Shown here one piece after another: positions 1 through 7,431 of a stretch of 32,291 nt of DNA. Numbering within the stretch: position 1 is the stretch's first letter; every line of letters begins with the position of its first letter. The DNA lies in NCBI RefSeq assembly GCF_005774735.1, contig NZ_VBUM01000036.1, forward strand, positions 1-32,291. The letters run 5' to 3'. The notes below the pieces were generated by a model. The model had not been told where the DNA came from. It saw only the letters and a list, made by a program, of their open reading frames with translations, and searched no databases. The position numbers and the translations under genes are program-made. This stretch comes from Microbacterium sp. 5K110. GTDB taxonomy: Bacteria; Actinomycetota; Actinomycetes; Actinomycetales; Microbacteriaceae.

Positions 1-33
1 GGGCCGGGTCGGGCTGGGCCGCGCCGGCAGAGT

Positions 34-98
34 GATAAACGCTTCCTGCACCGAGACACGCACGTAGAGAGCGTTTCCCAGTGCAGGAAGCGTTTATC
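34..98. repeat. Inverted-repeat element at left window edge (W1)
   Basis: Perfect 18-bp arms lie at 34-51 and 81-98 with a 29-nt centre. The core AAACGC at 37-42 recurs imperfectly as ACACGC at 56-61. Its inverse GCGTTT lies at 71-76 and 90-95. The offsets are therefore 19, 15 and 19 bp, nearly the 19/16/19 geometry of the arrays around the gene at 4313. The arm also contains CTTCCTGCAC, related to the CTCCTG arms at 14018-15302 and 32190-32258. It lies beyond the end of lpdA, so it could also act as a terminator. The base sequence is certain; its membership in the array class is inference. Confidence 0.8.
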
Positions 99-110
99 GC
101 AAGGAGAAGA

Positions 111-135
111 CGGATGCCGGGAGCACCGGCATCCG
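111..135 (-). terminator. Terminator hairpin after lpdA, built on GGATGCC
   Basis: A perfect 10-bp stem (111-120 paired with 126-135) closes a 5-nt loop, starting 6 nt beyond the lpdA stop codon. There is no clear U-tract, as is common in high-G+C Actinobacteria. The stem consists of the heptamer GGATGCC and its inverse plus flanking CG. The manC terminator has the same design. Confidence 0.75.
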
Positions 136-141
136 GGAGAG

Positions 142-1602
142 TCAGTCCTCGCCGGGATCGTCGCGGTCGACGATGTGCATCGCGCGGGCGGCGTCGGTGA
201 TGCTCGAGGTCAGCGACGGGTACACCGCGAACACGCGGGCGACCTGATCGACGGTGAGACGGCGCTCCACGGCGATCGCGATCGGGTAGATCAGCTCCGA
301 CGCCCGCGGGCCCACGATCACCCCGCCCATGACGGTGCCGCTCCCCTGCCGCGCGATGATCTTCACGAAGCCGTCGGTGATGCCCTGCATCTTCGCGCGG
401 GGGTTGGCCGACAGCGGCAGCTTCTTCACCACGCCCGCGATCTTGCCGTCGATGACGTCCTGCTCGCTGAACCCGACGGTGGCGATCTCGGGAGCCGTGA
501 AGATGTTCGCCGTGATGCGGCGCGTCTCGAGCGGGATCACGACGTCGCCGAGCGCGTGGAACACGGCTTGACGTCCCTGCATGGATGCCACGGACGCCAA
601 GGGGAAGAAGTTCGTGCAGTCGCCCGCGGCGTAGATGTTCGGCACCGACGTGCGCGCGACGCGGTTGACGCGGATGTGCCCCGACGGGGTCATCTGGACG
701 CCCGCCTGCTCCAGGCCGATGCCCGCCGTGTTCGGGATCGACCCGACCGCCATGAGGCAGTGGCTGCCCTCGATCGTCCGGCCGTCGGCGAGGGTGACGA
801 GCACGCCGTCGCCGGTGTTGACCACCGAATCCGCCCGCGCCTTGGACAGCAGCGTCATCCCGCCGCGCTGGAAGACGCGCTCGAGCACGGCCGCGGCATC
901 CTGGTCCTCACCCGGGAGCACCTGGTCGCGGCTGGAGACGAGGGTCACCTTCGCTCCGAGGTTCATGTAGGCGGAGGCGAACTCCGCGCCCGTGACGCCC
1001 GACCCGACGACGATGAGGTGCGACGGCACCGACTTCATGTCGTACAGCTGGGTCCAGGTGAGGATGCGCTCTCCGTCGGGCTGCGCCGACGGCAGCTCGC
1101 GGGGCGACGCCCCCACCGACACGACGAGGGTCTCCGCCTCGATGCGGTCGAAGTCCGTGCCTCCGGCCTCGGTCGAGACGACGACGGCGCCGGGGCCGTC
1201 GAGGCGCCCGTGGCCGGAGATGATGCGGACCCCCGCCTCCAGCAGCGACGCGCGCATGTCGTCGGACTGCTGCCGTGCGAGCGAGAGCAGACGCTGGTTC
1301 ACGGCGGCGAGGTTGATCGCGACCTCGGGGGCGAGGGGCTTGCCCCGGTCGTCCTTGGCGAACAGCTGCACGCCCAGCTCGCTGGCACTGCGGATCGCGA
1401 CGGCCGCGTCGGCCGTCGCGATGAGCGTCTTCGAGGGCACGACGTCGGTGATGACGGCCGAACCGCCCACCCCGGCCCGCTCGACGAGGGTGACATCGGC
1501 CCCCAACTGCGCGGCCGAGAGCGCGGCCTCGTAGCCACCGGGACCACCGCCGACGATCGCGATGGACTGCTTGCGCTCGAAGCTCTGCACCATGGCATCC
1601 AT
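142..1602 (-). CDS. lpdA: LpdA-like NAD(P)H:quinone oxidoreductase (flavoprotein disulfide reductase fold)
   Basis: This 486-residue flavoprotein belongs to the dihydrolipoamide dehydrogenase / glutathione reductase fold family. An FAD-binding GGGPGGYEA lies at residues 18-26. An NAD(P)H-binding VVGSGVTGAEFA follows mid-protein, then an AAGDC second FAD motif and a C-terminal dimerisation domain. Where true lipoamide dehydrogenases have the redox CxxxxC, this protein reads VGGSAVITDVVPSK near residues 45-58, so both cysteines are absent. That matches the M. tuberculosis LpdA (Rv3303c) type, known as an NAD(P)H:quinone reductase rather than a lipoamide dehydrogenase. The first ATG (1602) is only 1-3 nt from a GGGAAG purine run. 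A second in-frame ATG at 1593 is better spaced and may be the true start. It is divergent from punA. Confidence 0.88.
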   Translation of the reverse strand: MDAMVQSFERKQSIAIVGGGPGGYEAALSAAQLGADVTLVERAGVGGSAVITDVVPSKTLIATADAAVAIRSASELGVQLFAKDDRGKPLAPEVAINLAAVNQRLLSLARQQSDDMRASLLEAGVRIISGHGRLDGPGAVVVSTEAGGTDFDRIEAETLVVSVGASPRELPSAQPDGERILTWTQLYDMKSVPSHLIVVGSGVTGAEFASAYMNLGAKVTLVSSRDQVLPGEDQDAAAVLERVFQRGGMTLLSKARADSVVNTGDGVLVTLADGRTIEGSHCLMAVGSIPNTAGIGLEQAGVQMTPSGHIRVNRVARTSVPNIYAAGDCTNFFPLASVASMQGRQAVFHALGDVVIPLETRRITANIFTAPEIATVGFSEQDVIDGKIAGVVKKLPLSANPRAKMQGITDGFVKIIARQGSGTVMGGVIVGPRASELIYPIAIAVERRLTVDQVARVFAVYPSLTSSITDAARAMHIVDRDDPGED

Positions 1603-1657
1603 TCTTCCCTAGTGCGACGCGCGGCCCGTGCGCCTGGCCCCGGATGCCGCGGCTTTC

Positions 1658-1663
1658 TAGAGT
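1658..1663 (+). promoter_or_regulatory. -10 element of a leaderless punA promoter
   Basis: TAGAGT fits the actinobacterial TANNNT -10 consensus and ends exactly 6 nt before the punA ATG. The transcript would then begin at or next to the start codon. No Shine-Dalgarno sequence precedes this gene. Confidence 0.6.
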
Positions 1664-1669
1664 GGGTCC

Positions 1670-2503
1670 ATGGCACACAGCACCCTTCACCCGCTCGACG
1701 ACCCGGCGGCCGACCCGTTCGAGATCGCCGCAGCCGCGGCCGCCGACATTGCCCGCCTCTCGGGCGTCGAGCGTCACGACATCGCCGTCACCCTCGGCAG
1801 CGGCTGGGGCCGCGCCGCCGAACTCATCGGCGAGGAGACCGCGGCGTTCCCCGCGACCGAGGTCGTCGGCTTCTCCAAGCCCGCCCTCGAGGGACACGTC
1901 GGCACGCTCCGCAGCGTCCGCACCCCCGGCGGCAAGAACGTCCTCGTGATCGGCGCGCGCACGCACTACTACGAGGGCCACGGCGTGCGACGTGTCGTCC
2001 ACAGCGTTCGCACCGCCGCGGCGACCGGCGCGACGACGATGATCCTCACCAACGGTGCGGGCGGCATCCGCGAGACGTGGAAGCCCGGCCAGCCCGTCCT
2101 GATCAGCGATCACATCAACCTCACCGCCGACTCGCCCCTCGAGGGCGCGACGTTCATCGACCTCACCGACCTGTACTCGCAGCGCCTGCGCGACCTGGCA
2201 CGGTCGATCGACCCGACGCTCGACGAGGGCGTCTACACGCAGTTCCGCGGTCCCCACTACGAAACTCCCGCGGAAGTGCAGATGGCGAAGACCATCGGCG
2301 GGCACATCGTCGGCATGTCCACCGCCCTCGAGGCGATCGCCGCCCGGCAGGCGGGCATGGAGATCCTCGGCTTCTCGCTCATCACGAACCTGGCCGCCGG
2401 CATTCAGAAGACCCCCCTCAGCCACGACGAGGTGCTCGAGGCCGGGCGCGAGGCCGAACCGGTGATCTCTGCGCTGCTCGCCCGCGTGATCGGCGCGCTG
2501 TGA
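1670..2503 (+). CDS. punA: Purine nucleoside phosphorylase (trimeric, 6-oxopurine type)
   Basis: The 277-residue cytosolic enzyme cleaves inosine or guanosine with phosphate, giving the base and (deoxy)ribose-1-phosphate. Visible family motifs are the phosphate-binding LGSGWG at 42-47, ARTHYYEGH at 96-104, LTNGAGGI at 126-133, a base-site GPHYETPAE, VGMSTALEA, and SLITNLAAGI near the C-terminus. The Asn in that last motif marks trimeric phosphorylases that prefer 6-oxopurines. This fits the presence of an adenosine deaminase gene in the same neighbourhood. The ATG at 1670 follows a -10-like TAGAGT with no ribosome binding site, consistent with leaderless expression. Its 3' end overlaps the next gene by 4 nt (GTGA). 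M. tuberculosis calls its homologue deoD, although it is not the hexameric DeoD type. Confidence 0.93.
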   Translation: MAHSTLHPLDDPAADPFEIAAAAAADIARLSGVERHDIAVTLGSGWGRAAELIGEETAAFPATEVVGFSKPALEGHVGTLRSVRTPGGKNVLVIGARTHYYEGHGVRRVVHSVRTAAATGATTMILTNGAGGIRETWKPGQPVLISDHINLTADSPLEGATFIDLTDLYSQRLRDLARSIDPTLDEGVYTQFRGPHYETPAEVQMAKTIGGHIVGMSTALEAIAARQAGMEILGFSLITNLAAGIQKTPLSHDEVLEAGREAEPVISALLARVIGAL

Positions 2504-4164
2504 GCGGGTTCGTCGAGGCGGCCCGCGCCTGGCTCGCCCAGGATCCGGATGCCGTGACCCGCGAGGAACTGTCCTCCCTGCTGGAGCGCGTCTCCGAGGG
2601 GTCGGTAGAGGCCGAGGCCGACCTCGCCGACCGTTTCTCGACCCGTTTGGCCTTCGGCACCGCCGGCCTGCGCGGGACCCTCGGGGCCGGCCCCAATCGC
2701 ATGAACCGTGTGCTGGTCGCGCAGGCCGCGGCGGGCTTCGCGGCGTACCTGCGCGAGCGTGGCGGGGACGCAACCCCTACGGTCGTCGTCGGCTACGACG
2801 GGCGACGCAATTCTGATGTGTTCGCCCGCGACTCGGTCGAGATCTTCGCCGGCGCGGGGCTGCGCGCCATCCTGCTGCCGCGGATGCTCCCGACGCCCGT
2901 GCTCGCGTTCGCGGTTCGTCACCTCGGCGCCGACGCCGGGGTCATGGTCACCGCGAGCCACAACCCGCCGGACGACAACGGCTACAAGGTCTACCTCGGA
3001 GGTGCCGACGACGGCGCGCAGATCGTCTCGCCCGCCGACGCCGAGATCGCCGCGCACATCCAGCGGGTGGCCGACGCGGGCGACGTCACCGTCCTCCCCC
3101 GCTCGGTGGGCTTCGAGAACGCGCCCGAGTCGGTCGTGGAGGCCTACGTGGCCGCGACCGCGGCCGTCGCCCCCGCAGCCGCCGGGGCGGAGGGGCTGCG
3201 GTGGGTGTACACCGCGATGCACGGTGTGGGGTGGGAGACCGTCGCGCGGGTCCTCGCCGCGGCCGGGTATCCGGAACCGGTGGTCGTCGAGGCGCAGATC
3301 CACCCCGACGGGCGCTTCCCCACGGTGGCGTTCCCGAACCCCGAGGAGCCGGGGGCGATGGATCTGTCCTTCGAGACCGCGCGCGCGTGCAACGCCGAGC
3401 TCGTCATCGCGAACGATCCGGATGCCGACCGCCTCGCCGTCGCGATACCGGATGCCGAGGCCGACGGCGGCTGGCGCCGCCTCACCGGCAACGAGATCGG
3501 GCTGCTGCTGGGCTGGCGCGCGGCGCGCGCCGCGGCCGGCAGCGGGGGGTCGCTCGCGTGCTCCCTGGTGTCGTCGCCCGGGCTGCAGGCCGTCGCCGAG
3601 CACTACGGTCTCGACTTCCACGCGACCCTCACCGGGTTCAAGTGGATCTCGCGGGCGCCGGGTATCGTCTACGGTTTCGAGGAGGCTCTCGGATACCTCG
3701 TCAACCCCGAGACCGTGCGCGACAAGGACGGCATCTCCGCCGCCGTGGCCCTCTTGGGCATGGCGACCGCAGCCCGCGCCGAAGGGCGCACCGTCGCCGA
3801 CCTGCTGCAGGAGTTCCGGGACACGTTCGGCGCGTTCGTCAGCGACCAGATCTCGGTGCGCGTGACCGACGTGGGCGAGATCGCCGGGATCATGGCATCC
3901 CTTCGCGCCCAGCCGCCGTCCGCGGTGGGCGAGGTCGCGGTGTCGAGGATCGATGACCTGCTCGAGGGCGTCGACGGCCTGCCCCCCGGCGACGTGCTGC
4001 GCATCTGGCTCGAGGACGGCTCGCGACTCATCGTGCGCCCCAGCGGCACGGAGCCGAAGCTCAAGCTGTACCTCGACGTCCGCGGCTCGTCGGCCAAGAA
4101 GGCCCGTCGCCGCCTCGACGCGCTGCGCGCGGGCGCGGAGGCGCTGCTCGCGGCGGTGCGCTGA
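2500..4164 (+). CDS. pmmB: Phospho-sugar mutase (PmmB / PGM2-like)
   Basis: A 554-residue alpha-D-phosphohexomutase. The motifs run in family order: GTAGLRG near the N-terminus, the phosphoserine loop TASHNPPDDNGYKVY with Ser153, the metal loop DPDADR with Asp306/308/310, the sugar-binding GFEEALGY, and the phosphate-binding RPSGTEPKLKLY near 513-524. The GTG start at 2500 overlaps the punA stop as GTGA, so the two are translationally coupled. The reading frame is open far upstream, but that stretch is only the antisense of lpdA and punA. The mutase may act on glucose, mannose or pentose 1-phosphates. Coupling to a nucleoside phosphorylase and resemblance to the PGM2 group make phosphopentomutase activity (ribose-1-P to ribose-5-P) a reasonable inference, not shown by sequence alone. 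Confidence 0.9.
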   Translation: MSGFVEAARAWLAQDPDAVTREELSSLLERVSEGSVEAEADLADRFSTRLAFGTAGLRGTLGAGPNRMNRVLVAQAAAGFAAYLRERGGDATPTVVVGYDGRRNSDVFARDSVEIFAGAGLRAILLPRMLPTPVLAFAVRHLGADAGVMVTASHNPPDDNGYKVYLGGADDGAQIVSPADAEIAAHIQRVADAGDVTVLPRSVGFENAPESVVEAYVAATAAVAPAAAGAEGLRWVYTAMHGVGWETVARVLAAAGYPEPVVVEAQIHPDGRFPTVAFPNPEEPGAMDLSFETARACNAELVIANDPDADRLAVAIPDAEADGGWRRLTGNEIGLLLGWRAARAAAGSGGSLACSLVSSPGLQAVAEHYGLDFHATLTGFKWISRAPGIVYGFEEALGYLVNPETVRDKDGISAAVALLGMATAARAEGRTVADLLQEFRDTFGAFVSDQISVRVTDVGEIAGIMASLRAQPPSAVGEVAVSRIDDLLEGVDGLPPGDVLRIWLEDGSRLIVRPSGTEPKLKLYLDVRGSSAKKARRRLDALRAGAEALLAAVR

Positions 4165-4177
4165 CTGGGCTCCTCGG

Positions 4178-4245
4178 GTTTGGGGCGCGCGATTCCGTTT
4201 GGGGCGTGGATTACCGCGCCCCAAACGGTAGATCGCGCCCCAAAC
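4178..4245. repeat. Four-motif inverted-repeat array R1 (upstream of the first DUF559 gene)
   Basis: Four copies of a TTTGGGGCG-type motif are arranged as two direct copies followed by two inverted copies. GGGGCG starts at 4182 and 4201, and CGCCCC starts at 4217 and 4236. Offsets are 19, 16 and 19 bp. The inner pair forms a near-perfect 15-bp stem (4195-4209 with 4214-4228, one G-U-compatible mismatch) around a 4-nt loop ATTA. The outer 12-bp arms (4178-4189, 4234-4245) are perfect. It lies 13 nt after pmmB, so it may also terminate transcription. The same geometry recurs at 5292-5364. Confidence 0.92.
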
Positions 4246-4251
4246 CAGAAG

Positions 4252-4260
4252 TTCTCCACA
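4252..4260 (+). promoter_or_regulatory. DnaA-box-like site upstream of the first DUF559 gene
   Basis: TTCTCCACA differs by one base from the DnaA consensus TTATCCACA. Its last base is exactly 53 nt before the A of the start codon. A perfect TTATCCACA sits at the same distance before the second DUF559 gene at 14203. The binding protein is unknown. Confidence 0.55.
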
Positions 4261-4300
4261 CCGCCGGGGACGAGGTTCGGGGGCGAGGCGCAGACTCGGA

Positions 4301-4306
4301 CAAAGT
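4301..4306 (+). promoter_or_regulatory. Putative -10 (CAAAGT) of leaderless first DUF559 gene
   Basis: CAAAGT ends 6 nt before the ATG, the same spacing as the TANNNT hexamers of other genes here. The second DUF559 gene has CAGGGT at the same place. It has C instead of T at position 1, so it would be a weak -10. Confidence 0.4.
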
Positions 4307-4312
4307 GAACGG

Positions 4313-5278
4313 ATGGATGCCGTTCTCTCGACACCTCTGTTGCGCCGCTCGGAACTGGGCGAGCGCGACGTCGACCGCCACCGCCTCGACGTCCTCGTGC
4401 GCGACGGCTCCCTGATCCGCGTCCGGGCCGGTGTCTACGTCGGGGCCACGGCCACCGCCCGCCTGCGTCCCGAAGAGTGGATCGTGCTGCGCGCGCGAGT
4501 TCTCGCCCTCGTGAGCGTCGAGCCGCCGCTGTTCTCTCACCAGACCGCGGCCGCATTGCACGGCCTTCCGCTGTACCGGCCTGACGCGCAACGGGTCCAC
4601 GTCATCCTCGACGAACGTCGCCGCGGCGCCATGGCGCAGACCGTGCGGCATCGGGGTGCCGTCGGGCCCGGCGACGTCGTCGACCTCGCCGGGCTTCGTG
4701 TGACCAGCATGGTCAGGACGATGTCGGACATCGCGCGTACGTGCGACTTCGAGACGGCGGTGTGCACCCTCGACGGCGCACTCCGCGCTCTCGCAACGAC
4801 GACGGCGCGCACCTATGACGCGGACAAGGCGGCGGCTGCGATCGCGCTCGCGCTCGCCACCTCGCGACGGTCTGCACACGGCGGTGCGCGGGCCGCGCGA
4901 GCCCTCGCCTTCGCGGACGGACGCGCCCAACTGCCGGGCGAGAGCATCAGCCGCATCCGCATTACCGAGATGGGCTTGCGTCCACCGCAATTGCAGGTGC
5001 GCGTTCCGAGTCCCTCCGGCTCCTCGTACTACCTCGACTTCGGCCTCGACGACGTCGGCGTCTGGGGGGAGTTCGACGGGCGAGGGAAGTACACCGAACA
5101 CGCCGCGCAGTCCGGCCGGTCTCCCGCGCAGGTGCTCCTCGCCGAGAAGCAGCGTGAGGACTGGATCCGCGGTACGACCGGGCGGGCGATCATCCGCTGG
5201 GGATGGCCACACATCGTCGACGCCCCAACCCTCGCACGACGCTTCGCCGCCTTCCATGTGGCGCTTCCTTCGAGATGA
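4313..5278 (+). CDS. AbiEi-like / DUF559-type predicted PD-(D/E)XK nuclease, paralogue 1
   Basis: A 321-residue protein of unknown function. The N-terminal ~40 residues look like the winged-helix AbiEi antitoxin domain, ending in the characteristic GSLIRVRAGVYVG. The middle part contains FSHQTAAALHGLPL, typical of this family. The C-terminal ~110 residues look like DUF559, a Vsr-like fold. They carry a conserved Glu in GESIS (near 210), Asp in YLDFG (near 242) and Glu-x-Asp in GEFDG (near 253), which together resemble a PD-(D/E)XK active site. No AbiEii toxin partner is adjacent. It shares upstream geometry with the gene at 14203 and is bracketed by arrays R1 and R2. There is no ribosome binding site. 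Nuclease activity is inferred from fold and motif only. Confidence 0.75.
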   Translation: MDAVLSTPLLRRSELGERDVDRHRLDVLVRDGSLIRVRAGVYVGATATARLRPEEWIVLRARVLALVSVEPPLFSHQTAAALHGLPLYRPDAQRVHVILDERRRGAMAQTVRHRGAVGPGDVVDLAGLRVTSMVRTMSDIARTCDFETAVCTLDGALRALATTTARTYDADKAAAAIALALATSRRSAHGGARAARALAFADGRAQLPGESISRIRITEMGLRPPQLQVRVPSPSGSSYYLDFGLDDVGVWGEFDGRGKYTEHAAQSGRSPAQVLLAEKQREDWIRGTTGRAIIRWGWPHIVDAPTLARRFAAFHVALPSR

Positions 5279-5291
5279 CCGCCGGCGCGTC

Positions 5292-5364
5292 GGGTCTTGG
5301 GGCGCGGAATTCAATCTGGGGCGCGGAATTCCACGCCCCAAATGGAAGAACGCGCCCCAAACCC
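5292..5364. repeat. Four-motif inverted-repeat array R2 (downstream of the first DUF559 gene)
   Basis: This repeats the R1 design: GGGGCG starts at 5299 and 5318, and CGCCCC at 5334 and 5353, again at offsets of 19, 16 and 19 bp. The centre is the palindrome GGAATTCC rather than the ATTA loop of R1. Sequence between the motifs differs between R1 and R2 while motif spacing is identical, as expected for protein-binding sites under selection. It lies between convergent genes (DUF559 gene and mtlR), so bidirectional termination is an alternative role. Confidence 0.92.
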
Positions 5365-5388
5365 GGCGTAGCCCGGCAGTGGGGAACC

Positions 5389-7317
5389 TCAGCCGTCGAT
5401 CACCGCGACGAGCTCGTCCAGGAACGCGGCGAAGCTCGTCGCGCGACGGACGATGCGCTGCACGCTGTCGCGCTCGCTGAAGACCTCGACGAACTGCTCG
5501 AACACCGTCTGGAACGCCTCGCGGTCGGTCTCCGAGAACGCCACGAGCGCCACCACCTGCACGCGTCCCTCGCCCCAGGCGATCGAGGGATCGGCGATGC
5601 CGATCGCGATACGGGTCTGGGTCGCCGTCATTCCCATCGCGTGCGGCACGGCGAGCGCGTCGGTGAACGCGGTCGACGAGATCGCCTCGCGCTCCACGGC
5701 CCGCGCGACGTAGTCGTCATCGATGACGCCCTCGTCGACCAACAGCCCGCCGAGGCGACGGATGACCCCGGCCTCGCCATCGGCGCCGTCGAGGCCCCGC
5801 ACGAAAGCGTCGGGTGAGAAGTAACGCTCGAGTTCGGCGCTCAGCCGCGCGAGGCGGCGGGCCCGCCGGACGCGCGACGCCGCGGCCTGCACGCGCTCGA
5901 CGTCGGCGTCGGTGAGGAACGGCTGGATGCGCACGAACCGATCGCCCGGCCGCGGCGGGTCGATCGTGGTGAGCACGAGGTCGGTGTCGATGGAATCCCA
6001 CGCCGGGTCGATACGGGTCTCGACGCCGACGACCTCGATCGCCTGCCCCAGCGACCGGTCGACGCTCGAACGCAGCAGCTCGTGCAGCTCGTAGTACCCC
6101 GGGCACACGATCGTCGCCGTCAGCAGCTGGTCGGAGCGCCGGCTGCGTTCGAGCCGCCCGCCGACGTGCATCGCGATATAGGCGATCTCGTCGTCCATGA
6201 TCGGGATGCCGAGGGCGTCCTGGAGCCCCTTGGCGATGTACACCGCGACCTCGAAGATCATCGGGTACGTCGACTTGAGCGAGCGCGTGAGGGGGTTGCG
6301 CGACCACGCCTGCTCGCGCGAGCGGTGCAGCAGGTTCTGCACGTGCAGCGCGAGGCGCATGACGAAGTCGGCGTGCGCGATATCGACCAGATACTGGGAT
6401 GCCGCGGCCTCGACGACCGCGCGCACGGCCTCCGCGACCGCCGGGTCCAGGCGCGCGCGCACGTCGTCGGCCGCTGGAGAGCCGGGGGCCACGATCCGCG
6501 TGAGGACGAGAGTGGCGAGGTGGCGCAGGTCTCCCGCGCCGAGCTGCACGCCGATGTGCTTGAGCGTCAGGCGGTCCAGCAGGCCGGCGACGGCGTCCAC
6601 GGCATCCGACGACTCTCCCGCGGCGGCCCCGAGGCCGCGGTCGCGCGTGACCCGGTCGGCGGCGATGGCGATGTGCATGACGACGTCGCCGATGCCGATC
6701 TCGTTGACGAAGTACCCCATCGACCCGAGCCCGGCGACGAGCTCGGCTTTGAAGGGCCCGAACGCCCGCGCGCCGACCGACCGCTCGCCGAGCGTGCGGC
6801 GCAGCGCGTCGAGGTCGAACATCCCGGCATCCATTTCGTCGTGCGCGAGCTTGGACAGCAGCCGCCGCTGGGCGACCTCGGTCCCGCGCAGGCGGGCGGT
6901 GGATGCCGAGCGCTCGAGGGTCAGCTCGGTACCGCCGAGCAGTCCGCGCACGCGCGCCAGGTCGGCTTCGAGGGTGGCGGCGCTGACGTGGAGGGTGTCG
7001 GCGGTCTCGAAGACGTCGATGCCGTCCGCGGAGTCGAGCAGGCGCCGCACGAGCGTGTGCAGCCGGTCCCGCGGCGTGCCGCTGTCGGCCGTCGAGCCCG
7101 CGCGCAGGGCGATCGCCGCGTCCGATCCCGCCCGATACCCCAGCGGACCCGACTCGATCGCCGTCCCGCCGGCCACGCGGGCGTTGACCGCGGTGACGTA
7201 GGAGCGCACGCTGCGCGGGGTCACGCCCAGCGCATCCGCCAGCGACGCGGCCGTGGACCACTCCGCGTCCCGCAGCAGCAGGGCCAGCAGGCGGTCTTGG
7301 CGAGCTTTCGTCGTCAC
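5389..7317 (-). CDS. mtlR: PRD-domain transcriptional regulator of the mannitol operon (BglG/MtlR family)
   Basis: A 642-residue regulator with the MtlR domain order. An N-terminal winged helix (about 1-60) is followed by a second Mga-like HTH, then two PTS regulation domains rich in conserved His. Next comes an EIIB-Gat-like domain with Cys near 405 (TIVCPGYYELHELL), and last an EIIA-type domain with ALAVPHAMG (His near 559). In Bacillus MtlR, HPr phosphorylates the PRDs and the EII proteins act on the C-terminal domains, tying mannitol uptake to transcription. The GTG at 7317 is chosen because a strong GGAGGA lies 6-7 nt upstream; the open frame beyond it has no support. It is divergent from the PTS operon, with a 164-bp shared control region that contains a palindrome at 7440-7458. 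Confidence 0.9.
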   Translation of the reverse strand: MTTKARQDRLLALLLRDAEWSTAASLADALGVTPRSVRSYVTAVNARVAGGTAIESGPLGYRAGSDAAIALRAGSTADSGTPRDRLHTLVRRLLDSADGIDVFETADTLHVSAATLEADLARVRGLLGGTELTLERSASTARLRGTEVAQRRLLSKLAHDEMDAGMFDLDALRRTLGERSVGARAFGPFKAELVAGLGSMGYFVNEIGIGDVVMHIAIAADRVTRDRGLGAAAGESSDAVDAVAGLLDRLTLKHIGVQLGAGDLRHLATLVLTRIVAPGSPAADDVRARLDPAVAEAVRAVVEAAASQYLVDIAHADFVMRLALHVQNLLHRSREQAWSRNPLTRSLKSTYPMIFEVAVYIAKGLQDALGIPIMDDEIAYIAMHVGGRLERSRRSDQLLTATIVCPGYYELHELLRSSVDRSLGQAIEVVGVETRIDPAWDSIDTDLVLTTIDPPRPGDRFVRIQPFLTDADVERVQAAASRVRRARRLARLSAELERYFSPDAFVRGLDGADGEAGVIRRLGGLLVDEGVIDDDYVARAVEREAISSTAFTDALAVPHAMGMTATQTRIAIGIADPSIAWGEGRVQVVALVAFSETDREAFQTVFEQFVEVFSERDSVQRIVRRATSFAAFLDELVAVIDG

Positions 7318-7431
7318 GATCCGTCCTCCGCGCCGGCCCGGATGGCAGCGCTCCCCCCATCCAACCACGCGCATCACCCTCGAGCGCGGGGGCGCGGCAT
7401 CCACGTTCCGGGGGGTGGGAAACGAACCTGG

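Larger units (their letters stand above)
4178..5364. other. Candidate nuclease-plus-array unit 1
   Basis: This composite consists of array R1, a DnaA-box-like site, the AbiEi/DUF559 gene and array R2. The motif family of the two arrays was seen nowhere else in the window. Grouping them as one unit is an inference from matched geometry and position. No target-site duplication or transposase was seen. Confidence 0.45.

Noticed and set aside
175..2499. Very long open frame running from 175 into pmmB
   Set aside because: Only the part from GTG 2500 encodes the mutase. Upstream translation is Arg/His/Asp-rich antisense of lpdA and punA, typical of spurious frames in high-G+C DNA.
908..2773. 621-codon minus-strand open frame
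   Set aside because: It is the antisense of punA and pmmB and an alternative frame of lpdA, with low-complexity Arg/Gly composition and no domain.
4313..5278. Type IV toxin-antitoxin pair
   Set aside because: The AbiEi-like domain is fused to a DUF559-like domain and no AbiEii nucleotidyltransferase gene is adjacent, here or at 14203.
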